DNA of 30,135 nt, from contig NZ_JNWK01000077.1 of assembly GCF_000716445.1 (NCBI RefSeq), positions 1 through 30,135 on the forward strand, read 5' to 3'. This stretch comes from Streptomyces wedmorensis. GTDB taxonomy: Bacteria; Actinomycetota; Actinomycetes; Streptomycetales; Streptomycetaceae. The notes under the pieces were generated by a model. The model worked only from the letters and a program-made list of their open reading frames with translations. It did not search any database and had not been told where the DNA came from. The stretch's first letter is position 1. The number at the start of each line of letters is the position of its first letter. A program made the position numbers and the translations under genes. Positions 25,583 through 30,135 of the stretch are shown here, piece after piece.

Positions 25583-25913
25583 GGCGGCAACCGCCCTCTT
25601 CCGCTTCGCAAGGTGATGGACAGCGGAAATAAAGGCTACGCCTGTCCGGCCGAGAGGTGCAGGCCGGGCACTCCAACGTCGCGCAAGTCACACTTGACGG
25701 GGTGTTTCGGGGCCGTGAATGGCGGGAAACAACCGTGGTTCCGTCGGTGTGAGGGTACGGGAAAGCGCGGGCACGGCCCCCTTCGGCCGCATCCCTGATC
25801 GTGTCCCGCTCACGTGCACGCAGGTGCCGATCACGGAGGCGCAGGTCCGCTCACGTACACGCAGGTCCCGCTCACGTATACGCAGAACGTGCGCTTCCGG
25901 TTCGAACCCTACG
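25583..25913. promoter_or_regulatory. Intergenic region between kgd and the histidine kinase gene
   Basis: The 331 bp hold the kgd leader and promoter, with a possible minus-strand -10 TAGCCT at 25633-25638 and a GAGGGCGG ribosome-site region close to the GTG. Toward the kinase gene lies a four-copy tandem repeat (25806-25887). No small gene is convincing. Confidence 0.5.
25806..25887. repeat. Four-copy 20-21 bp tandem repeat upstream of kgd
   Basis: Copies begin at 25806, 25827, 25847 and 25868 with consensus CCGCTCACGTAYACGCAGGT. The second copy is diverged in the middle and the fourth at the end. The period is close to two helical turns. The repeat follows the kinase stop codon (25914, minus strand) and lies 224 bp or more upstream of the kgd start. 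Confidence 0.85.
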
Positions 25914-27005
25914 TCAATCTCTCGGGCGAAGGTTGCCCGGAAGAGTGACTCTGATGCGGCAGCCACGTGACGATTCGGCCACGCCGATCCCGCCGCCGTG
26001 CAGATCCACCGCCCAGCGGGCGATCGCCAGGCCGAGCCCCGTGCCCCCGTCGCTGCCCGGACCGGGCCGGTGCGGAGCCGAGCCGCGGTTGAACCGCTCG
26101 AAGACCTTGTGCCGCTCCGACTCGGGGATGCCGGGACCCTCGTCCTCGACCTCCAGCTCCAGCGAGTCCGGGTACGGGCCGCGCCGGGCCCGGACCGTGA
26201 CCCGGCCGTGCGGCGGCGAGTGCTTCACCGCGTTGTCGATCAGGTTCGCCATCACCTGGTGCAGCCGCTCCGCGTCCGCGTGCGCGACCAGCTCCGGCGG
26301 CGACACGTCCAGGTGCAGGTGGACGTCCGTCCGGTTGTGCAGCCCCGAGGTGGAGGACAGGCCACGCTGGGAGGCGGCGAGGTTCGCCTCGCGCAGCACC
26401 CCCGACAGGTACGGCCAGACCTCGAAACGACTCGCCCGCAGCGCCACGACACCGTTGTCAAGACGTGACAGGTCGAGCAGCGTCTCCACCAGCCGGCCGA
26501 GCCGCTCGGTCTGCTTCAGGGCCGACCGCATGGTCTCCGGATCCGCCTCGGAGACCCCGTCCACGACGTTCTCCAGGACCGCCCGGAGCGCGGCGATCGG
26601 GGTGCGGAGCTCGTGCGAGACGTTGGCCACCAGCTCCTTGCGGTGCCGGTCGACCGCCTCCAGGTCGTCCGCCATGCGGTTGATGGTCGACGCCAGGTCG
26701 CCCAGCTCGTCCCGCCGGTCCGCGCCCCGCACCCGGCGGCTGAAGTCGCCGCGCGAGATCGACCCCGCCACCGTCGTCATCTCGTCGAGCGGGGCCGTCA
26801 GCGACTGCGCCACGAACTGGGTGATCAGCAGGGTCGCGATCATCGCGAAGACCGTGATGTACCGGAACTCCGTGGACGTCCGGATCGCCACCAGGGCGAG
26901 GGCGGAGGTCAGCAGGACCGCCCCGACGACCAGGGCGCCCAGCTTCGTCTTGATCGAGATCACGATCCGGCGGGGCCGTCGCGGCCGGTGCGGTCCCTGT
27001 CCCAC
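25914..27005 (-). CDS. Sensor histidine kinase with minimal extracytoplasmic loop
   Basis: The 363-residue protein has a basic N-terminus, two membrane helices (about 22-41 and 48-68) with only about six residues between them, a HAMP-like linker (SLTAPLDEMTTVAGSISRGD, about 68-87), the H-box VSHELRTPIAAL with phospho-acceptor His131, the N-box NLIDNAVKHSPPHG, and G-boxes DEGPGIPE and GTGLGLAIARW. It should autophosphorylate and pass phosphate to the OmpR-type regulator encoded just upstream. The near absence of an external domain suggests sensing in or at the membrane. I start at GTG 27005 with GGGGAGG 6 bases upstream; a GTG overlapping the regulator stop (27035) would add 10 residues. The stimulus is unknown. 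Confidence 0.93.
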   Translation of the reverse strand: MGQGPHRPRRPRRIVISIKTKLGALVVGAVLLTSALALVAIRTSTEFRYITVFAMIATLLITQFVAQSLTAPLDEMTTVAGSISRGDFSRRVRGADRRDELGDLASTINRMADDLEAVDRHRKELVANVSHELRTPIAALRAVLENVVDGVSEADPETMRSALKQTERLGRLVETLLDLSRLDNGVVALRASRFEVWPYLSGVLREANLAASQRGLSSTSGLHNRTDVHLHLDVSPPELVAHADAERLHQVMANLIDNAVKHSPPHGRVTVRARRGPYPDSLELEVEDEGPGIPESERHKVFERFNRGSAPHRPGPGSDGGTGLGLAIARWAVDLHGGGIGVAESSRGCRIRVTLPGNLRPRD

Positions 27006-27031
27006 GTGCGGCCTCCCCGGCCCCGGCCGGC

Positions 27032-27769
27032 TCACGGCGCCGGGGTCTCCAGCGCGTACCCCACGCCGTGGACCGTGCGGATCCGCTCGGCTCCGATCTT
27101 CCGGCGCAGCGCCTTGATGTGGCTGTCCACGGTCCGGGTGCCCGACGCGTCCGCCCAGTCCCACACCTCGGCCAGGAGCTGCTCGCGGGAGAGCACCGCC
27201 CGCGGGGTGCCCGCCAGGCAGACGAGCAGGTCGAACTCGGTCGGGGTCAGGTGCACGTCCTCGGCCCGGACCCGGACCCGGCGCTGCGCGTGGTCGATCT
27301 CCAGCTCGCCCAGCCGCAGGATCCCGCTGCGCGGGGTGACCGCCGCCAGCGCGGCCCGCTCCACCCGGCGCAGCAGCACGTGCACCCGGGCGGCCAGCTC
27401 GCGCATCGAGAACGGCTTGGTCATGTAGTCGTCCGCGCCGACGCCGAGCCCGACCAGCATGTCGGTCTCGTCGTCGCGGGCGGTCAGCATGAGGACCGGG
27501 ACGGGGCGCTGGGCCTGGACCCGGCGGCACACCTCGAGGCCGTCGAAGCCGGGCAGCATCACGTCCAGGACCATCAGGTCCGGCTGCCAGGCCTCGGCCG
27601 CGTCGACGGCCGCGGGGCCGTCCGTCGCGGTCTGCACGAGGAAGCCCTCGGCGCGCAGCCGCGCGGAGATCGCCTCCACGATCGTGGCGTCGTCCTCGAC
27701 CACCAGGACGCGCCGCTGGGCCCCCGGAGTGGCCGCCGCACCGTGGTGAGTGGTGTGTGTCTGCTCCAT
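27032..27769 (-). CDS. OmpR/PhoB-family response regulator
   Basis: The 245-residue protein has a His/Thr-rich N-terminal extension of about 18 residues, a receiver domain with the acidic pocket VEDD (about 24-27), phospho-acceptor Asp69 in LMVLDVMLPGFDG, a switch threonine in LMLTARDD and Lys118 in DDYMTKPFSMREL, then a winged-helix DNA-binding domain (about 145-242) with LTPTEFDLLVCLAG and TRTVDSHIKALRRKIG. It is the partner of the kinase encoded immediately downstream. The two genes are coupled: the kinase frame opens at or within 30 bp of this stop codon. Targets are unknown; the kgd gene next door is a possible one by position only. Confidence 0.95.
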   Translation of the reverse strand: MEQTHTTHHGAAATPGAQRRVLVVEDDATIVEAISARLRAEGFLVQTATDGPAAVDAAEAWQPDLMVLDVMLPGFDGLEVCRRVQAQRPVPVLMLTARDDETDMLVGLGVGADDYMTKPFSMRELAARVHVLLRRVERAALAAVTPRSGILRLGELEIDHAQRRVRVRAEDVHLTPTEFDLLVCLAGTPRAVLSREQLLAEVWDWADASGTRTVDSHIKALRRKIGAERIRTVHGVGYALETPAP

Positions 27770-27854
27770 TGCCCCGCCTCGCGTCGCCGATGTCGGCTCA
27801 GCAGCCTAGAGGTACCGGCGGCGTCCCGGCTATCCAGGAGCCGTCCCGGCGCCA

Positions 27855-28523
27855 TCAGGGACGTACGGCGAGGTGGACCGCGTCGGGGACGCCCCGGGCA
27901 ACGGGGATCTCTTCCGTCCGTACCCCGCTGAATCCGGCATTCCGCAACGACTCCTCGAAATCCGCGGAGGGGCGGGCGGACCACACGGCGAGGACGCCGC
28001 CCGGGTTCAGGCGGGCCGCGCAGGCCGCCAACCCCTCGGCCGCGTACAGCGATTCGTTGTCCTCGGTGACCGTCCAGTCGGGGCCGTTGTCGATGTCGAG
28101 GCAGAGTGCGTCGTAGGTGTCGGGCGAAGTGCGGAGGTAATCCATCAAGTCCGTGTGCAGGATCACGGTCCTCGGATCGGCGAGCGCGGCCCCGGAGATC
28201 GCCGCGAGCGGCCCCTGGCGGTGCCACTCGATGATCGCTTCCTCACGCTCCGCGACGGTGATCCGGGCCCAGCGGGGGTCGGCGGCGGCATGGGCCAGCG
28301 AGAAGCCGACGCCGAGGCCGCCGACGAGGACGGAGGCGCCGGAACGCGACTCCGCGGGGAGGGCGGCCTGGGCCGCGTCGATCAGGAGGCGCTCGGAGCG
28401 CCCGTCGGAGGTGTCCATGAGGAAGGTGCCGTTGGCGATGATCTCGAAGTGCTCGGCGCGGCGGCGCAGCACGACCTCTCCGTACGGTCCTTCGCGGCGG
28501 TCGAGGGTCAAGGGGGAGGACAT
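27855..28523 (-). CDS. Spermidine-synthase-like protein (SAM-binding fold)
   Basis: The 222-residue protein resembles the catalytic core of spermidine synthase: LLIDAAQAALP, then SAM motif I VLVGGLGVGFSLAHAA (about 65-80), ITVAEREEAIIEWHRQG (about 88-104), TDLMDYLRTSPDTYDALCLDIDNGPDW (about 124-150) and LNPGGVLAVWSARPS. Spermidine synthase proper has an N-terminal beta domain that is short here, and DIDNGPDW replaces the usual D-x-x-D-P catalytic segment. Activity on polyamines is therefore doubtful and a methyltransferase-like role is possible. TAGAAC lies 4 bases before the ATG, with no good ribosome site. It lies upstream of the two-component pair on the same strand, after 85 bp. Confidence 0.85.
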   Translation of the reverse strand: MSSPLTLDRREGPYGEVVLRRRAEHFEIIANGTFLMDTSDGRSERLLIDAAQAALPAESRSGASVLVGGLGVGFSLAHAAADPRWARITVAEREEAIIEWHRQGPLAAISGAALADPRTVILHTDLMDYLRTSPDTYDALCLDIDNGPDWTVTEDNESLYAAEGLAACAARLNPGGVLAVWSARPSADFEESLRNAGFSGVRTEEIPVARGVPDAVHLAVRP

Positions 28524-28660
28524 CGTCGTTCTATCCGCTCTCGTCTCGGCAGTCGGTCCCGGCCATCCTCGCCGGGCGGGGCGGCCGGGACAAACACGTT
28601 TCGGAGTCGGATCGTCACGGAGTGGACCCGCGCGGCGCCGGGCCGCGCGGGCCGGCGGTG

Positions 28661-29731
28661 TCAGGGGCGGGGGGACTCGTGCTTCACGAAGTGCTCGATC
28701 CGGTTCAGCTCGCGGCGGGCGTCGACCGGGCTGCCGTACGTGCGGTCCCAGGTGATCGGGGCGATGGTGACGTGCCCCTTGTCGAGCAGCCAGGTGGAGT
28801 CGGCGTCCGCGCGGCCCTCGGCGCACTCGCCCTCGCCGCCGCCGTCCAGCGGGCAGAGGCCGAGCGCGATGTCGAAGGAGTCGCCGTCCCCGCGCTGCTC
28901 GAAGGCGTGGTGGACGACCGCGCCGTCGCCGACGCGCGTCCACACCGGGGCCTTCGCCGGTGCTCCGGCGCTGACGTCGGGGTAGTCGACCTTCAGGGCG
29001 AACTTCGGGGTCAGCAGTCCGCGCTGCTTCAGTCCGGCGACGAGCCGGGCGCCGAACTCGGCGTGCGCCCGGTAGTTGACGCGGGGGAAGTTCAGCTGGC
29101 TCTCGTCGCCGGAGGAGGAGAAGGCGAGGGCCGGGACGCCCTGGTCCACGGCGGCGACGGCCGCGCCGACCGTGCCGGAGTCGTTGACGCTGGCGGAGAC
29201 GTTGGGGCCGGAGTTGATGCCGGTGAGGACGAGGTCGGGGGCCTCGGTCCAGCCGGCCTTGGCTCTGAGCCCGGCGCGGAGCGCGAGCTTGACGGTGTCG
29301 GCGGGGGTGGCGGACGGGGAGTCCTTGGTGCAGGGGCCGGCGGAGAGGCAGACGCCGTAGACGGCACCGGCGGAGGGGGCCTGGGCGCAGTCTCCCTCGT
29401 ACCCGGCGGGCAGGGTGGTGCGGCGCTGGGCGGTGAGGACGCCGCCGTTGGTGACGGCGGTGCCCTTGCCGGACTGGACCTGCCAGGGGGCCATGACGAC
29501 GACGTCGGCTCCGGCGGCGCACATCGCGCGGCGGAGCTCGTACAGGCCGAGGCCGTCGGAGTTGCTCGCCTTCGCGGCCTGCATCGAGTCGTCGTTGGAG
29601 ATCAGGATCCGCATCCCGGCGAGCGGGCGGGCGGGGCCGGGCGCGGCGGTGTCCGCGGTCGTGGCGTAGGCGGTGGCGCCGGCTCCGGCGAGTACGGCGG
29701 CGGCCGCGGACAGGGCGAGGTACGTACGCAT
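28661..29731 (-). CDS. surE: Exported SurE-like 5'/3'-nucleotidase (phosphatase)
   Basis: The 356-residue protein has a signal peptide (residues about 4-23, ending TAYAT or similar) and then the SurE fold. Metal ligands are visible in MRILISNDDS (Asp47 and Asp48, about 40-49), the serine in VVVMAPWQVQSGKGTAVT (about 77-94), and the asparagine motif LVLTGINSGPNVSAS. SurE enzymes release phosphate from nucleotides and related esters. Cytoplasmic SurE is about 250 residues; this form is longer, with a cysteine-containing insertion (GDCAQAP, GVCLSAGPCTKD) suited to disulfides outside the cell. It probably scavenges phosphate extracellularly. The family is clear, the exported location is inferred from the signal, and the substrate is unknown. 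Confidence 0.92.
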   Translation of the reverse strand: MRTYLALSAAAAVLAGAGATAYATTADTAAPGPARPLAGMRILISNDDSMQAAKASNSDGLGLYELRRAMCAAGADVVVMAPWQVQSGKGTAVTNGGVLTAQRRTTLPAGYEGDCAQAPSAGAVYGVCLSAGPCTKDSPSATPADTVKLALRAGLRAKAGWTEAPDLVLTGINSGPNVSASVNDSGTVGAAVAAVDQGVPALAFSSSGDESQLNFPRVNYRAHAEFGARLVAGLKQRGLLTPKFALKVDYPDVSAGAPAKAPVWTRVGDGAVVHHAFEQRGDGDSFDIALGLCPLDGGGEGECAEGRADADSTWLLDKGHVTIAPITWDRTYGSPVDARRELNRIEHFVKHESPRP

Positions 29732-30097
29732 GGAGAACCTTTCAGGTGCATGACATGCGGGCAGGGGGGGAGATCCGGGGCCCCGCCCCCCACGGGAGGG
29801 CCCCGGATCGTGCGCGGGGTCGTTCAGGTACCCCGCGGTCTGGGGGTGCGCCGGCCCGGTGACCGGGCGGATCGGGTCCCGGGACCTCGGCCGGGCGGCG
29901 GGGCTCTCCGGGCAGGACCCAGGCCCTGTCCGGAAAGCCCCGCCTGGCTCGCGGCGCGCGAGCCCTGCCCTCCGGGCGGACGGCCTGCTTTCCGGGCAGG
30001 CCCTGGGGCCTGCCCGGCGGATCAGGGCCGGATGTGCCCTAGACGAGTAAGTCCGAAGTCTTCGGGCGCATGAAGCGAGGGTCTCGTTGGTCCGTTT
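29732..30097. other. Hairpin-rich intergenic region upstream of surE
   Basis: The 366 bp carry no convincing gene. A 12-bp perfect hairpin lies at 29772-29783/29798-29809. Further right are GGCTCGCG/CGCGAGCC (29946-29953/29957-29964), a 12-bp palindrome at 29992-30003/30006-30017, and a long-range pair 29925-29938/29987-30000 with one mismatch. A short dyad CCGAAG-T-CTTCGG lies at 30053-30065. The left end of the insertion sequence that begins the right-edge transposase must lie somewhere from about 30018 to 30097. Confidence 0.55.
29772..29809. terminator. 12-bp hairpin upstream of surE
   Basis: Arms GATCCGGGGCCC (29772-29783) and its complement (29798-29809) with a 14-base loop. It lies 40 bp upstream of surE and would end transcription arriving from the right. 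Confidence 0.55.
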
Positions 30098-30135
30098 GTG
30101 ACGACAGACCTCGAAACCCTCGCGACAGCACTGTA
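30098..30135 (+). CDS. Transposase N-terminus at right edge, IS982-like
   Basis: A GTG at 30098 opens a frame reading VTTDLETLATALY before the window ends. That start (TTDLxxLxTALY) matches what I recall of IS982-family transposases of actinobacteria. An 8-bp inverted repeat GCGAGGGT (30075-30082) / ACCCTCGC (30116-30123) surrounds the start. Only 12 codons are visible, so the family call is tentative. Confidence 0.5.
   Translation, partial: MTTDLETLATAL

Noticed and set aside
25806..25887. Possible CRISPR array
   Set aside because: The copies follow one another with no spacers and no cas genes are present; it is a simple tandem repeat.
25688..25966. A small minus-strand open frame through the tandem repeat
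   Set aside because: Its sequence merely translates the repeat, it overlaps the kinase 3' end, and it shows no ribosome site or family resemblance.

Overview
The window reads as a piece of a Streptomyces chromosome. G+C is very high with GC-rich third codon positions, GTG and TTG starts are common, and the gene content is typical of that genus: nickel superoxide dismutase with its SodX protease, a fused E2/E1 2-oxoglutarate dehydrogenase (Kgd), a DUF6104 protein, a PadR/DUF4097 pair and a secreted GH5 enzyme.

Positions 1 to about 9,110 are the right-hand part of an integrated mobile element. Its mobility module runs inward from the right end: a tyrosine integrase (7950-9104), an XRE regulator (7425-7925), a divergent excisionase-like gene (7109-7303), a DUF3631 P-loop ATPase (5374-6960), a MobC-like accessory protein (4481-5194) and a relaxase (2794-4491). 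A 140-bp stretch between mobC and the ATPase gene holds an 11-bp perfect inverted repeat and repeated ACGGA motifs, and is a candidate oriT. Cargo further left is two intact SMI1/KNR4-like genes, one broken one, and a lipoprotein. No FtsK/TraB-type translocase is visible, so the visible part looks like an integrative mobilizable element; more genes may lie left of the window. The integrase stop codon is 7 bp from the stop codon of sodN, so the 3' end of sodN is the likely attachment site.

Positions 9112 to 29731 are ordinary chromosomal genes. They are sodN/sodX (divergent), a CGNR zinc-finger regulator and a methyltransferase (divergent), an amino-acid ABC importer operon (binding protein, permease, ATPase), a malic enzyme, an MDR-family oxidoreductase, a secreted GH5 glycosidase, a DUF4097-PadR operon with a palindromic operator, a conserved hypothetical protein, a DUF6104 protein, kgd, a two-component system whose kinase has almost no extracytoplasmic loop, a spermidine-synthase-like methyltransferase-fold protein, and an exported SurE-like phosphatase. 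Strong hairpins separate most convergent pairs. Malic enzyme and Kgd tie this stretch to carbon flux around the TCA cycle.

Both window edges appear to touch insertion sequences. At the left edge a SMI1/KNR4 gene loses family similarity at about position 98. At the right edge a GTG-initiated frame resembles the N-terminus of an IS982-type transposase. I did not find a clear unknown multi-gene system. The best leads are the sodN-targeting mobilizable element with its oriT-like and iteron-like repeats, its SUKH-like cargo, and a four-copy 20-21 bp tandem repeat upstream of kgd.
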